Made by a program: the position numbers and the translations under genes. Below, piece after piece: positions 18,680-27,816 of a DNA stretch of 64,000 bases. Within the stretch, counting starts at the first letter, position 1; every line of letters starts with the position of its first letter. The stretch is from Bog-473 sp963751335 (GTDB taxonomy: Bacteria > Actinomycetota > Acidimicrobiia > Acidimicrobiales > RAAP-2). The notes below the pieces were generated by a model. That model did not search any database. It was given only the letters and a program-made list of their open reading frames with translations, and was not told where the DNA came from. The stretch spans positions 1,302,001 through 1,366,000 of the forward strand of contig CAVVUB010000008.1 of assembly GCA_963751335.1 (NCBI GenBank). Direction: 5' to 3'.

Positions 18680-21111
18680 GTCTTGGCCGGCTGACCGAGG
18701 GAGGCGAAGAGGTCACCGTCGCGAGCCACGCGGGCCAGTACCTGCTCGGTGTCGAAGCGCAGTAGGCCTGGGTCCCCGGTACGGGCGCAGCGACCGACTT
18801 CGTCCAGGGTCACCGGGGTGGAGACCATCGGCTGAGGCATCGCCCGCACCGAGTACACGCAGACGGTGGTCTTGGCCGGGTGGTTCTGGCTCCAGTCGAT
18901 CAGGACCCGGCCCCGGCGGAGCTCCTTGCGCATCACCGAGACGACCAGGTCGTGGTGCTCGGACTCGAGCTGACGGGCCACGGCGTGCGCCTCGTCGCGG
19001 ACATCGTCCCAGCGAGATCGAGCGGGCACGGAGCAGTAGAGCTGAAGTCCCTTCTGCCCGCTGGTCTTGGCCAAGACGAACGGATGCGTGTCGGCCAGGG
19101 CTTCTCCGATGAGCTCCGCCACCGCACAGCACTCGACGATGGAGGTCCCCTCTCCCGGGTCGAGGTCGAACACCATCTGGTCGGGGTTGGCCGGGAGCTT
19201 CCTCCGGCCGGTCGCACGCCACAAGGGGACGTGGAACTCAATGGTGCCCAGGTTGGCCGCCCAGGTCAGGGTGGGCAGGTCCGAGACGACGGCGTAGCTG
19301 ATTTCGCCCTGGCGCTCGGAGGGGACCTTCACCGTCTTCACCCAACGGGGGGTGTGCGAGGGCGCGTGCTTCTCGAAGAAGAACTTGCCCTCGACCCCGT
19401 CGGGAAAGCGCTTCATGGTGAGGGGCCGACCCGAAAGGTGGGGGAGCATGACCGGGGCGATGCGGGCGTAGTAGTCGATCAACTGCCCCTTGGTGAAGCC
19501 GGTCTCGGGGAACAGCACCTTGTCCAGGTTCGTCACCGAAAGCTCGCGATCGCCGACACGAACGCGCTGCGAGCCGTTCTTGGCTCCTGCGCCGGCCGTG
19601 CGCGCCCGATCCGGGACCGGAGGGCCGTCGCCTGGCGGACCTTTCGAGGGCTCTGACTCGCGCCCGACATCGGCCGGCGTCTTGTCGGGACGCAGACCAC
19701 GCCAGGTCGGGTGGCGCAGTCGACCGGCCGGGGTCCATTCTCCGTACGCGACCTCACCGACCAAGCTGGGACGGACGAAGTGCGCACCTTTGGCCTCGGC
19801 TTCGGTGATGGTGCCGACGAAAGGATTGGTTCGGGAGCGAAGAGCTCGCAACTGCTCCACGATCGACTGGAGGGCCCGGTCGTCGAATCCGGTGCCAACT
19901 TTGCCCACGTAGTCGAGGCCGTTCGACCCTGGAACTCCGAGGAGCAAGGATCCGAGGCTCGTCCCGCGGCCGCCCTTCCCGTCGGTCCACCCGCCGATGA
20001 CGACTTCCTGGGTATTCACCACCTTGACCTTTACCCACTCGGCGACGCGACGCCCCGGCCTGTACGTGGAATTGCGTCGCTTGGCCACCACGCCTTCGAG
20101 CCCGTTCTCCGAGGTGGCGCGCAGCACGTCGCGCCCGGAAACGTCGCGAAAGCACTCGGTCGTCGAGAAGTTGGCCCCCGCGAACTCGAACTGCTCGAGG
20201 CGGGCCCGCCGGGCGTCGTAGGGGTCTGCCATGAGGGAGCGCCCATCGGCGTAGAGCACGTCGAACGCCACGAAGTGCACCGGGTCCGCTGCGGCGCGCC
20301 GGCGGGCTTCCCTGGGGTCGGACAGGTGCAGCCGGTTCTGCAGGCGGGCGAAGCTGGGCCGGCCGTCATCGCCGAAGGCCACGACTTCACCGTCGAGCAC
20401 GACTGCGTGCATCCCGAGGTGCTCGCCCATCCTGGCCAGCTCGGGGAACATCGCAGTGACATCACGCTCGCTGCGGCTCTGGAGCCGGACGCGACCACCG
20501 TCCACGAAGGCGAGGGTGCGGGCGCCGTCCCACTTGACCTCGTAGGCCCAGGCACTGCGGCCCTCGGGGAGCGTCCCCAGCACGGCCAACATCGGTTTGA
20601 CCGAGGTCGGGATCGGATCGGTCAGGACGGAGTCGCCGTGGCGGTGGATCATCCAGTTCTTGCCGTCGGTCTGGAAGAGCACGAAGTCCCCGGAGGCCCG
20701 AGTGCCGTGCAACACGAACTTCACTTCCGTGTCGGACCACTTTTCGGTCTCGTAGGTGCCACGGTCCCAGATGGCCATGGTGCCGGCGCCGTACTCGCCC
20801 GCCGGGATGTCGCCCGAGAAGGTGGCGTATTCAATCGGGTGATCCTCGGTGTGGACGGCCAGGTGGTTCCGCCTGGGATCGTCCGGCAATCCCTTGGGCA
20901 GTGCCCAGGAAGCGAGAACCCCGTCGCGCTCGAGGCGGAGGTCCCAGTGCAAGGCCCGGGCATGGTGCTCCTGGATCACGAAACGTGGGGTGCCCGGCCT
21001 CGGGGCGGGACGGCGGCCCCCCATGGGCTCGGGTGTTCTGGACGGATCCCGCTTGGTCCGGTAGGCGTCAAGTGCCTCGGGTTGTTCGTTCTGCTTGCGC
21101 CTGGTGGCCAC
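18676..21111 (-). CDS. ligD: ATP-dependent DNA ligase D (PE-LIG-POL)
   Basis: 811 residues from GTG 21111. Domain order is: 3'-phosphoesterase (residues about 43-160, RFVIQEHHARALHWDLRLE with its metal-binding His/Asp), ATP-dependent ligase (about 180-470, nucleotidyl Lys near 193 in EVKWDGARTL, then LDGEVVAF), and a C-terminal primase-polymerase (about 520-800, LSVTNLDKVLFPETGFTKG and catalytic FDLDPGEG). LigD seals double-strand breaks with Ku in non-homologous end joining. The order is that of Pseudomonas LigD and not POL-PE-LIG as in mycobacteria. No ku gene lies in the window. Confidence 0.93.
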   Translation of the reverse strand: MATRRKQNEQPEALDAYRTKRDPSRTPEPMGGRRPAPRPGTPRFVIQEHHARALHWDLRLERDGVLASWALPKGLPDDPRRNHLAVHTEDHPIEYATFSGDIPAGEYGAGTMAIWDRGTYETEKWSDTEVKFVLHGTRASGDFVLFQTDGKNWMIHRHGDSVLTDPIPTSVKPMLAVLGTLPEGRSAWAYEVKWDGARTLAFVDGGRVRLQSRSERDVTAMFPELARMGEHLGMHAVVLDGEVVAFGDDGRPSFARLQNRLHLSDPREARRRAAADPVHFVAFDVLYADGRSLMADPYDARRARLEQFEFAGANFSTTECFRDVSGRDVLRATSENGLEGVVAKRRNSTYRPGRRVAEWVKVKVVNTQEVVIGGWTDGKGGRGTSLGSLLLGVPGSNGLDYVGKVGTGFDDRALQSIVEQLRALRSRTNPFVGTITEAEAKGAHFVRPSLVGEVAYGEWTPAGRLRHPTWRGLRPDKTPADVGRESEPSKGPPGDGPPVPDRARTAGAGAKNGSQRVRVGDRELSVTNLDKVLFPETGFTKGQLIDYYARIAPVMLPHLSGRPLTMKRFPDGVEGKFFFEKHAPSHTPRWVKTVKVPSERQGEISYAVVSDLPTLTWAANLGTIEFHVPLWRATGRRKLPANPDQMVFDLDPGEGTSIVECCAVAELIGEALADTHPFVLAKTSGQKGLQLYCSVPARSRWDDVRDEAHAVARQLESEHHDLVVSVMRKELRRGRVLIDWSQNHPAKTTVCVYSVRAMPQPMVSTPVTLDEVGRCARTGDPGLLRFDTEQVLARVARDGDLFASLGQPAKT

Positions 21112-21179
21112 GCCACCACTCTTACCCAGGTCCACTAGGTTGGGAATTGGCCCTGCGCAGCGAGAGATCGAGGGTATGG

Positions 21180-21290
21180 ATGACTGATTCCCAGGACGAG
21201 GCCGAGGTGCCCGAGGACGAAGCCTCGCGGGAGTCGTTCCCGGCGAGTGACCCCCCGAGCTCCTGGTCAGGAGAAGACAAGCCGGAATAG
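21180..21290 (+). CDS. Short conserved protein with ESFPASDPPS motif
   Basis: 36 residues, strongly acidic, from ATG 21180. The stretch EASRESFPASDPPSSWSG matches a motif that recurs in many short, uncharacterised bacterial proteins (E.SFPASDPP). A GAGGGT-type ribosome site precedes the ATG. No domain function is known. It lies divergent from ligD with about 70 nt between starts, so both share a promoter region. Confidence 0.6.
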   Translation: MTDSQDEAEVPEDEASRESFPASDPPSSWSGEDKPE

Positions 21291-21316
21291 GCCAAGCACT
21301 GGTGAACCTCGCGGTC

Positions 21317-21991
21317 CTACGCCGCGATTGGAGCGACCCTCTGGAGCGGGTTGGCGACGGCAACGACTGCTGAAATGTCGAGTGTGCTCGGCGACGAACG
21401 ACCGGTCCTCGATCGGGCGATCACCCGTTCGTCGAGGACAGCTGCCTTGTGTTCGGGAAGACCACCCGTCGTCCAACGGACACTGTGTTCCGCGTGCAGC
21501 TCGGTGGCCAGGGCGAGGCGGGCGAGCGGGCTGTGCAGGAGCTCCTGGTAGCGCCAGGCGGCGTACTCGTCCTCTCGGCCGAAGCCAACATTGAGTTGAG
21601 CGTGACCGAGGATGTCGTGCACGGCGCGGAATCGATCGTACGCGCCTCCGACCTCACAGCCCATGACGGGGTGAAGACGGTCGCCTTCGCAGGCGGCCGC
21701 CGTGACTTCCAGGACGCGATCACGGGTGATCGACGTGATGAGCTCGTCCGCGTCGCGGTACGGCGTTGTGCACAGCGAGAAGAAGACCTGCGTGGGCGGT
21801 CGGGCCTGAGTGACGAGCGTGAACAAATGATCTGACTCGCTGACGAGCCGGGCGTAGGCGGCGTGAGTGAGCGGCCCACCGACTCTTGGCGCCTCCTGGT
21901 GCGCCGCGGCGACGTCGGCGGCGGCGATGGGGTCGAATGGGTCGAACGAGAGAGACATGCCGAATTGGAGAGACCAGTCGTCGACGTTCAT
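21317..21991 (-). CDS. Conserved hypothetical protein, 224 aa
   Basis: From ATG 21991 (MNVDDWSLQFGMSL). The C-terminal half has an ordered run rich in His/Arg: AYDRFRAVHDILGHAQLNVG, then EYAAWRYQELLHSPLARLAL and ATELHAEHSVRWTTGGLPEH, which looks like a helical domain with possible metal ligands (H..LGH, ELH.EHS). I recall similar unnamed proteins but no assigned function. No membrane segment or signal is seen. It runs towards the 36-aa gene and convergently ends 27 nt from it. Confidence 0.6.
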   Translation of the reverse strand: MNVDDWSLQFGMSLSFDPFDPIAAADVAAAHQEAPRVGGPLTHAAYARLVSESDHLFTLVTQARPPTQVFFSLCTTPYRDADELITSITRDRVLEVTAAACEGDRLHPVMGCEVGGAYDRFRAVHDILGHAQLNVGFGREDEYAAWRYQELLHSPLARLALATELHAEHSVRWTTGGLPEHKAAVLDERVIARSRTGRSSPSTLDISAVVAVANPLQRVAPIAA

Positions 21992-22233
21992 GGATGGATC
22001 CCGATCTGCTCGAGGGGCGCTCACTGCTTCTGTCCGTCATGAGCCCGATCCACTCCACTCGATGTTACGCATGTCGTTCCTGGAGGGCTCCGGGCCCGTG
22101 GGTCGGCGCGGCCACCTGATCGGCGGTTCATCGCGATCGACGGCCACGACAGAGTCCGCATTTGACCGCGCGACCGAGCCGGCGGTGACGCAACGACTCC
22201 ATCCGTGATCCTGATTCCGGATCGGGGGCCGCC

Positions 22234-22294
22234 TTGACACAGAGCTTCCCGGCCTCCAAAGTAAGGCTCCCCAAATATTCGGGAACCCTAACTT
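22234..22294 (+). promoter_or_regulatory. efeUOB promoter region with 36-bp imperfect palindrome
   Basis: A -35-like TTGACA lies at 22234-22239. A 36-bp inverted repeat at 22259-22294, centred on AATATT, pairs 14 of 18 positions (arms AAGTAAGGCTCCCC and GGGAACCCTAACTT). It overlaps where RNA polymerase would melt DNA and ends 10 nt before the efeU ATG. The TAAGG/CCTAA elements resemble half-sites of IdeR/DtxR boxes, so iron-dependent repression is a reasonable inference. Confidence 0.5.
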
Positions 22295-22304
22295 CAGCTG
22301 AGAG

Positions 22305-23213
22305 ATGCTACCGACCTTCGTCATTGGGCTCCGAGAGGGCATGGAAGCGGCCTTGATCGTGGGAATCGTGGCCGCCTTCCTCGGCCAGCAAGGGCGGCGC
22401 GACGCTCTGCGTCAAGTCTGGGTCGGGGTGGCGGTCGCGGTGACCATCTGCGTGGCCATCGGCGTCCTGCTCCAACTGCTCTCGCAGGACCTGCCCCAGC
22501 GCCAGCAGGAGGGGCTCGAGACCGTCGTCGGCGCCATCGCAGTGGCGATGGTCACCTACATGATCCTGTGGATGCGCCGGCACGCCCGCGACCTGAAGGG
22601 CGATCTGGAGCAGCAGGCCGAGTCGGCCTTGGCCAAGGGCTCGGCCAGGGCCCTAGTGGTGATGGCCTTTCTCGCGGTCCTGCGCGAAGGCTTCGAGACG
22701 GTTGTGTTCCTCCTGGCCACGTTCCACGCCAGCGGCAACGCCACTGGGAGCTGGCTCGGCGCTGTCCTCGGCGTCTTGCTCGCCGTGGTCCTCGGCTACG
22801 GCATCTACAAGGGCGGGGTCCGCATCAACCTTGGACGGTTCTTCCGAGTGACCGGAGTTCTGCTGGTCGTCATCGCCGCCGGTCTGGCGATGACGGCGTT
22901 TCACACGGCCAACGAGGCCGGGTGGGTGAACTTCGGTCAGACCCAGGCCTTCGACCTCTCCTGGCTGGTGCGGCCCGGAACTCCGCTCGAGTCGTTCGTC
23001 ACCGGAGTACTCGGCATTCAGCCCTATCCCGTGTGGATCGAGGTCATCGCCTGGTTGGCCTATCTCGTTCCGATGCTCTTGATCTTGTGCCTGCCCGGGA
23101 CGCGGACGCAGAAATCGGCGCGCCCCGAGGTATCTGAGCCCGTTCCTGCCGTGCCGCCCCGAGGCGCACCCGCGCTCCTCGGCCCGGTGCGGACGACCAC
23201 AACCGACAAATGA
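22305..23213 (+). CDS. efeU: Iron permease EfeU (FTR1 family)
   Basis: 302 residues with seven predicted helices. The two iron-binding motifs of the Ftr1/EfeU family are present: REGMEA at residue 10 and REGFET near 127, each in a membrane helix (VIGLREGMEAALIVGIVAAF; AVLREGFETVVFLLATFH). EfeU moves ferric iron, delivered after EfeO/EfeB handling, across the membrane. It is first in an efeUOB operon; efeO follows after 14 nt. The C-terminal tail of about 40 residues is Pro-rich and cytosolic. Confidence 0.92.
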   Translation: MLPTFVIGLREGMEAALIVGIVAAFLGQQGRRDALRQVWVGVAVAVTICVAIGVLLQLLSQDLPQRQQEGLETVVGAIAVAMVTYMILWMRRHARDLKGDLEQQAESALAKGSARALVVMAFLAVLREGFETVVFLLATFHASGNATGSWLGAVLGVLLAVVLGYGIYKGGVRINLGRFFRVTGVLLVVIAAGLAMTAFHTANEAGWVNFGQTQAFDLSWLVRPGTPLESFVTGVLGIQPYPVWIEVIAWLAYLVPMLLILCLPGTRTQKSARPEVSEPVPAVPPRGAPALLGPVRTTTTDK

Positions 23214-23227
23214 AGGAGTGACATACG

Positions 23228-24439
23228 GTGGCCACGAGACAGTCTGATCGCGACCGAGCAACGCACGAGGCGTGCCGACCGCCGGCACGGTCACCGTGGC
23301 GTCGCGGGCTCTGGCTCAGCATGGCGGCGGCCGCGGTAATGCCGATAGGACTCCTGGCTGCGGCCTCACCCTCCGGCGCCGAGGCCAAGACCACCAACGT
23401 GCATGTCGTGCTGACGCCGCAGGGCTGCGCGCCCAAGCCGGCCAAGGTCCCCACCGGCCAGATCCAGTTCAATGTGAGGAACAAGAACGCCGGGGCCGTC
23501 TCCGAGGCCGAGCTACGGACGGGCAACCTCTCCCACATCTTGGGCGAGCAGGAGAACCTGACGCCGGGCCTGTCGGGCGGATTCGCCCTGGTCGTCCAAC
23601 CGGGGCACTACGTGATCAACTGCCCGGGCGCCAGCCGGCAACACGCAGCCTTCACGGTCACGGGCAAATCAAAGGCGGCCAATTGGAAGACCAAGTCGGT
23701 GCTGAGTCGCGCGGTCACTGGTTACGCCACCTACGTGCATCAACAGACCAGCGGGCTGGTGTCGTCCACCCAGGCGCTGTGTGGGGCGATCGACGCCGGG
23801 AACCTCACGCAGGCCGAGCAGCTCTACCCAGGCGCCCGCGTCTCCTACGAGCGGATCGAGCCGGTGGCCGAGGTCTGGGGCACCCTCGATACCGACATCG
23901 ACGGACGAATCGACAACCCGGTCACCAATCCCGCCGAACTGGAAGGCTTCCACAAACTCGAAATGCTCATGTGGTCCGATGGCACCCTGACCGGCGCCTC
24001 CCCGGTCTGCAGCCAGCTGGTGTCGAACGAACAGGATCTTCAGAAGCTCATCGCGACGGCCTCGTTCGATCCGGTGACCATGGCCAGCGGTGCAACCGAC
24101 CTCATCAACGAAGCAGGCACCTCGAAGATCACCGGTGAGGAGGAGCGCTACTCCAACACGGACTTCATCGTGTTCCAGGCCAACGTCGATGCCGCAATGG
24201 AGGTCTTCGACTTGCTGAAGCCCTACCTCCAGAAAGATGATCCCTCGGTCGTCAAGGGTGTCGAGAACTCCGAGCAAGCGGTCGAGAACGCGATCGCCAA
24301 GTACAAGGCAACGCCCGGCTATGACGGCACCGGCTATGTCGAGTACTCGACCGTGCTCGATCCCCAGCGTCGGGCCCTGTCCGCGAAGGTCCAGGCGTTT
24401 GCCGAGCAGTTGTCCAAAATGTCCGGCCGGGTGTCATGA
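23228..24439 (+). CDS. efeO: Iron uptake protein EfeO
   Basis: 403 residues from GTG 23228, preceded by AAGGAG. An N-terminal signal peptide (WLSMAAAAVMPIGLLAAASP) leads to a cupredoxin-like domain (residues about 55-145; Cys in TPQGCAPKP and YVINCPG) and an imelysin/M75 domain containing the metal-binding HxxE in GFHKLEMLMW near residue 240. EfeO is the exported iron-binding component that works with EfeU and EfeB. A ribosome-site-proximal position after efeU supports one transcript. Confidence 0.9.
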   Translation: MATRQSDRDRATHEACRPPARSPWRRGLWLSMAAAAVMPIGLLAAASPSGAEAKTTNVHVVLTPQGCAPKPAKVPTGQIQFNVRNKNAGAVSEAELRTGNLSHILGEQENLTPGLSGGFALVVQPGHYVINCPGASRQHAAFTVTGKSKAANWKTKSVLSRAVTGYATYVHQQTSGLVSSTQALCGAIDAGNLTQAEQLYPGARVSYERIEPVAEVWGTLDTDIDGRIDNPVTNPAELEGFHKLEMLMWSDGTLTGASPVCSQLVSNEQDLQKLIATASFDPVTMASGATDLINEAGTSKITGEEERYSNTDFIVFQANVDAAMEVFDLLKPYLQKDDPSVVKGVENSEQAVENAIAKYKATPGYDGTGYVEYSTVLDPQRRALSAKVQAFAEQLSKMSGRVS

Positions 24440-24481
24440 GATGAAAAGGATGGTTGGCCGGTCCGTCGGGGCCGCGACATC

Positions 24482-25807
24482 ATGAGCTCGCGCCGGCGTT
24501 CCGGGATGACCGAGCAGATCGAGACTGGGCTCAGCACCGACGGGGGCGGCCCGCTCGGAGGCGGTCTGTCGCGGCGACAATTGCTTGGCAGTCTCGGCGC
24601 CGCCGGGGCCGGTCTGGCCCTCGGGGGCGCGGCTGCGGCGACCGCGCTCGATCCCTTCGGAGCGTCCGCAGCGGCCGCTACCGACACGGGAGCCGCACGG
24701 ACATACCCCTTCCATGGAGGTCATCAGGCTGGAATCGTCACCCCTGCCCAGGATCGATTGGCGTTTGCCTCCATGAACGTCATCGAAGGTGTGGAGCGCA
24801 GCGAGCTGCGGACCCTGCTGAAGGACTGGACGGTGGCGGCCGAGCGCATGACCCGGGGCCAGCTCGTGGGCGACGACAGCAACCTGAACGTCCCGCCCCT
24901 CGACACGGGCGAGTCCATCGGTTCGCCGGTGTCGGGTCTCACCATCACCATCGGGTACGGACCCTCCCTCTTCGACGCGAGGTTTGGCCTGGCACCGAGG
25001 AAGCCGGCGCTGCTCGTCGACCTGCCGTCCCTGCCCAACGAGAATCTCGATCCCGAGCATGTCGGCGGAGACCTCTGTATCCAGGCCTGTTCTGACGATC
25101 CGTTGGTTGCCTTCCATGTCGTGCGGAACCTCGCCCGGCTCGGTCTCGGGGTGGTGAGTTACAACTGGATGGAGCTCGGGTTCGGCAAAACCTCGTCGAC
25201 CAGCACCGCGCAAACCACGCCGCGCAATCTGCTGGGGTTCAAGGACGGCACTCGCAACATCAAGGCTGAGCAGACGGATCTCTTGGATCGCTACGTCTGG
25301 GTCGGTGACGAGACGGACCAGCCCTGGATGAGGGGTGGGAGCTATCTGGTGGCCCGACGGATTCAGATGTTCTTGGAAAACTGGGACCGCGACTACCTGG
25401 GTGACCAGGAAGATGTGATCGGTCGTACCAAGGTGACCGGCGCACCACTCACGGGCGGCAGTGAGTTCTCGGAGCCGAAGTTCGCAAAGAAGAACGACCA
25501 GGGTCAGCTGATGATTCCGGCGCACGCCCACATTCGTCTGGCGAGTCACGAGGAGAACGACGGCGTTCGAATCTTGCGTCGGGGTTACTCCTTCACCGAT
25601 GGGGTGGACCCGGTTCGCGGCACCCTGCTCGGTGGCCTCTTCTTCCTTGCCTTCATGAAGACGCCCGACCAGTTCGTCACCCTGCAGCAGAAGCTCGGGA
25701 CCGACGACGCGCTCAACGAGTACATCCAACACATCGGAAGTGCCCTGTTTGCCGTCCCGCCCGGGCTCCGTCGTGGTCAGCATTGGGGCGACAGCCTCTT
25801 CGCGTGA
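24482..25807 (+). CDS. efeB: Deferrochelatase/DyP peroxidase EfeB
   Basis: 441 residues. A twin-arginine signal (LSRRQLLGSLGAAGAGLALG) marks Tat export with haem already bound. The DyP signature GFKDGT (near residue 255) supplies the catalytic Asp, and IPAHAHIRLAS holds the proximal haem His, followed by RILRRGYSF. EfeB oxidises ferrous iron or removes iron from haem outside the membrane, feeding EfeO/EfeU. It is the third gene of the operon, 42 nt after efeO. Start ATG 24482 gives the full Tat n-region. Confidence 0.92.
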   Translation: MSSRRRSGMTEQIETGLSTDGGGPLGGGLSRRQLLGSLGAAGAGLALGGAAAATALDPFGASAAAATDTGAARTYPFHGGHQAGIVTPAQDRLAFASMNVIEGVERSELRTLLKDWTVAAERMTRGQLVGDDSNLNVPPLDTGESIGSPVSGLTITIGYGPSLFDARFGLAPRKPALLVDLPSLPNENLDPEHVGGDLCIQACSDDPLVAFHVVRNLARLGLGVVSYNWMELGFGKTSSTSTAQTTPRNLLGFKDGTRNIKAEQTDLLDRYVWVGDETDQPWMRGGSYLVARRIQMFLENWDRDYLGDQEDVIGRTKVTGAPLTGGSEFSEPKFAKKNDQGQLMIPAHAHIRLASHEENDGVRILRRGYSFTDGVDPVRGTLLGGLFFLAFMKTPDQFVTLQQKLGTDDALNEYIQHIGSALFAVPPGLRRGQHWGDSLFA

Positions 25808-25930
25808 CCCCGCTCGGTGGGAGCTGCCCCTCGGCCGGAGTCCCAGACCGCCACCTCGACGCCGTCCGCCATCGCCCTCGCCTCGAGCCGGATCCGGTGG
25901 CCAGCGCTTGGCATCCGCCCGGATTGAGCG

Positions 25931-25952
25931 TATAGTTTGAGCAGTCGCTCAA
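25931..25952 (+). promoter_or_regulatory. TetR promoter with 16-bp operator-like repeat
   Basis: A -10-like TATAGT (25931-25936) is followed at once by the perfect inverted repeat TTGAGC-AGTC-GCTCAA (25937-25952), which would overlap the transcription start. The downstream TetR ATG at 25963 has GAGGTG as ribosome site. Such short perfect repeats over the start are typical TetR autoregulation sites; the assignment is inferred. Confidence 0.6.
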
Positions 25953-25962
25953 GTGAGGTGCC

Positions 25963-26616
25963 ATGGCCAAGTCCGGAGCTCGCAGCAGTGCCACGGTCCA
26001 GGGAGCGGATCGCTCCGCGGCGACCAAAGGCCAGCTGGTCGACGCGGCGGTAGAGACGCTGAAGATCGATGGCTACGTCGGTGCCAGCGCGCGGACGATC
26101 GCCCGTCGAGCCGGCATGAACCAGGGTCTCATCTTTTACCACTTCGGCTCGGTGGCCAACCTTCTGTTGGCCGCACTGGACTCGGTGAGCGCGGAGCGCC
26201 TCGACCGTTACGAGGCAGAGGTCTCTGCTGCGACCAGCCCGAGCCAGCTCATGGAGGTGGCGGAAACGATCTTTCGGAGCGACCTGGACGACGGATACAT
26301 CACCGTGCTGGTCGAGATGATCGCCGGGACGTCCTCGACACCCGGCCTGGGTCCCGAGGTCGCCGCGCGGATTCAGCCGTGGCGGTCATTCGCCCAGTCC
26401 TCGATCGAGGCGGCCCTGGGCGCTTCCTCGTTGACCAGCGTCCTGCCGGCTCGCGACGTCGCCCATGCTGTCGTCGCGCTCTATCTCGGTTTGGAGATGC
26501 TGAGCCACCTCGAGGGTGACTCCGAACCCGCCCTCGCACTCTTCACCAGAGCGAAGCACATCGTGCCGCTTCTCGAAGCTCTGATGACGCCGCCCGTCCC
26601 TGAGGAGATCAAATGA
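25963..26616 (+). CDS. TetR family transcriptional regulator
   Basis: 217 residues. The N-terminal HTH reads GQLVDAAVETLKIDGYVGAS, ARTIARRAGMNQGLIFYHFG, matching the TetR DNA-binding domain, and the remaining 150 residues form a helical ligand domain. It probably represses itself and the coupled SDR gene: its stop overlaps the SDR ATG (ATGA) and an inverted repeat lies in its promoter. The ligand is unknown. Confidence 0.88.
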   Translation: MAKSGARSSATVQGADRSAATKGQLVDAAVETLKIDGYVGASARTIARRAGMNQGLIFYHFGSVANLLLAALDSVSAERLDRYEAEVSAATSPSQLMEVAETIFRSDLDDGYITVLVEMIAGTSSTPGLGPEVAARIQPWRSFAQSSIEAALGASSLTSVLPARDVAHAVVALYLGLEMLSHLEGDSEPALALFTRAKHIVPLLEALMTPPVPEEIK

Positions 26617-27578
26617 CTGCAACGCTGCCGACCTCAAGCATTCCTGTCGATGAGGACAGCGGTGTCGATGTCGTGACTGGGGCGTTCAGCTATTCCGGGG
26701 CGGCGATCGCCAAGGCCCTGGTCGCCAAGGGACGCAACGTTCGCACGCTCACGGGCCATCCCGAACGCGGACTCGACCACACCGCCATTGACGTACGGCC
26801 CCTGGACTTCGACGACCAGATCGGATTGGTCGAGTCGCTGCGAGGTGCGACGACTCTGTTCAACACCTACTGGGTGCGTTTCGCCCACGGACAGGTGGAT
26901 CACGACCTTGCCGTAGCCAACTCGCGGACCCTCTTTCTCGCGGCGAAACGAGCCGGAATCCGGCGAATCGTCCATATCAGCATCACGAATCCAAGGTTCG
27001 ATTCGCCGTTTCCCTACTTCCGGGGCAAGGCCCTCACAGAGCGGGCACTCGCCGAGTCGGGAGTCTCCTATGCCGTGCTTCGTCCGGCCATCCTGTTCGG
27101 AGGCGACGGTGTGCTGATCAACAACATCGCCTGGTTGCTACGCCGACTTCCCGTCTTTGCCGTCGGGAGCACCGGGGACTATCGCGTCCGGGGCGTTCAT
27201 GTGGACGACCTGGCCCAACTTTGCCTCAAGGTCGCGGCTGGGACGGACGACAGCGTGACCGATGCCGTTGGTCCCGAACGACCGACGTTCAACGAGCTCG
27301 TGGAATCCATCCGTCACGCGGTGGGTGCACGGACTCGCATCATCCATGTTCCAGGCGTGCTCGTGCCCCCGCTGTCTTCGGTCCTTGGACTGCCGCTCCG
27401 CGACGTGCTTTTGACCAAGGAGGAGTACCAGGCCATGGCCGCAGGGCTGGCGGATACCGAAGGACCGCCAACGGGGACAATCCGACTGTCATCGTGGATC
27501 ACGGAGCACCGAGACAGCCTCGGCGTCAACTACGCCAATGAATTGACCCGCCACTTCACCGAGTCACCATCGGTTTAG
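26613..27578 (+). CDS. NAD(P)-binding atypical SDR (NmrA/epimerase-like)
   Basis: 321 residues. The Rossmann loop is VDVVTGAFSYSGAAIAKAL (TGAFSYSG in place of TGA.G..G), followed by IVHISITNP, the Tyr-based site in PYFRGKALTERAL and AVLRPAILFGGDG, as in extended atypical SDRs of the NmrA/complex-I-subunit type. VHVDDLAQLCLKVA and PTFNELVESI are in the usual places for this group. It may use NAD(P) as a redox sensor or as a reductase. Start ATG overlaps the TetR stop, indicating coupled expression. Confidence 0.78.
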   Translation: MTATLPTSSIPVDEDSGVDVVTGAFSYSGAAIAKALVAKGRNVRTLTGHPERGLDHTAIDVRPLDFDDQIGLVESLRGATTLFNTYWVRFAHGQVDHDLAVANSRTLFLAAKRAGIRRIVHISITNPRFDSPFPYFRGKALTERALAESGVSYAVLRPAILFGGDGVLINNIAWLLRRLPVFAVGSTGDYRVRGVHVDDLAQLCLKVAAGTDDSVTDAVGPERPTFNELVESIRHAVGARTRIIHVPGVLVPPLSSVLGLPLRDVLLTKEEYQAMAAGLADTEGPPTGTIRLSSWITEHRDSLGVNYANELTRHFTESPSV

Positions 27579-27669
27579 TGCGACGACATGGAAGTCTGGC
27601 GCCTTGGAGATCGAGCGGGACGGAGGTTTGTCAACGCAGTCGAGGCCGCGAGCGCGTAATGTCGAGAGC

Positions 27670-27816
27670 ATGCGGCCACTCTTCGTTCACGATCCTGTCC
27701 TCGACGCGACGATGTGGACGCTTGAGCGCCTTCAATTCCGAGCGGCGATGCTTCGGGAGACAATGGGCTCTCTCTACCGCCCGATCACGCGGGCGCCGGT
27801 CAAGGTCAGAGCATGA
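27670..27816 (+). CDS. Possible short protein, 48 aa
   Basis: An ATG at 27670 opens MRPLFVHDPVLDATMWTLER, then LQFRAAMLRETMGSLYRPIT, and the stop overlaps the ATG of the next hydrolase gene (ATGA). Coupling and a protein-like composition support a real short gene, but there is no recognisable family and no strong ribosome site. It could equally be a chance frame. Confidence 0.3.
   Translation: MRPLFVHDPVLDATMWTLERLQFRAAMLRETMGSLYRPITRAPVKVRA

Noticed and set aside
19711..21138. 475-codon open frame on the plus strand
   Set aside because: It is antisense to ligD over its whole length and has low-complexity Gly/Arg/Pro-rich composition; ligD has all domain motifs.
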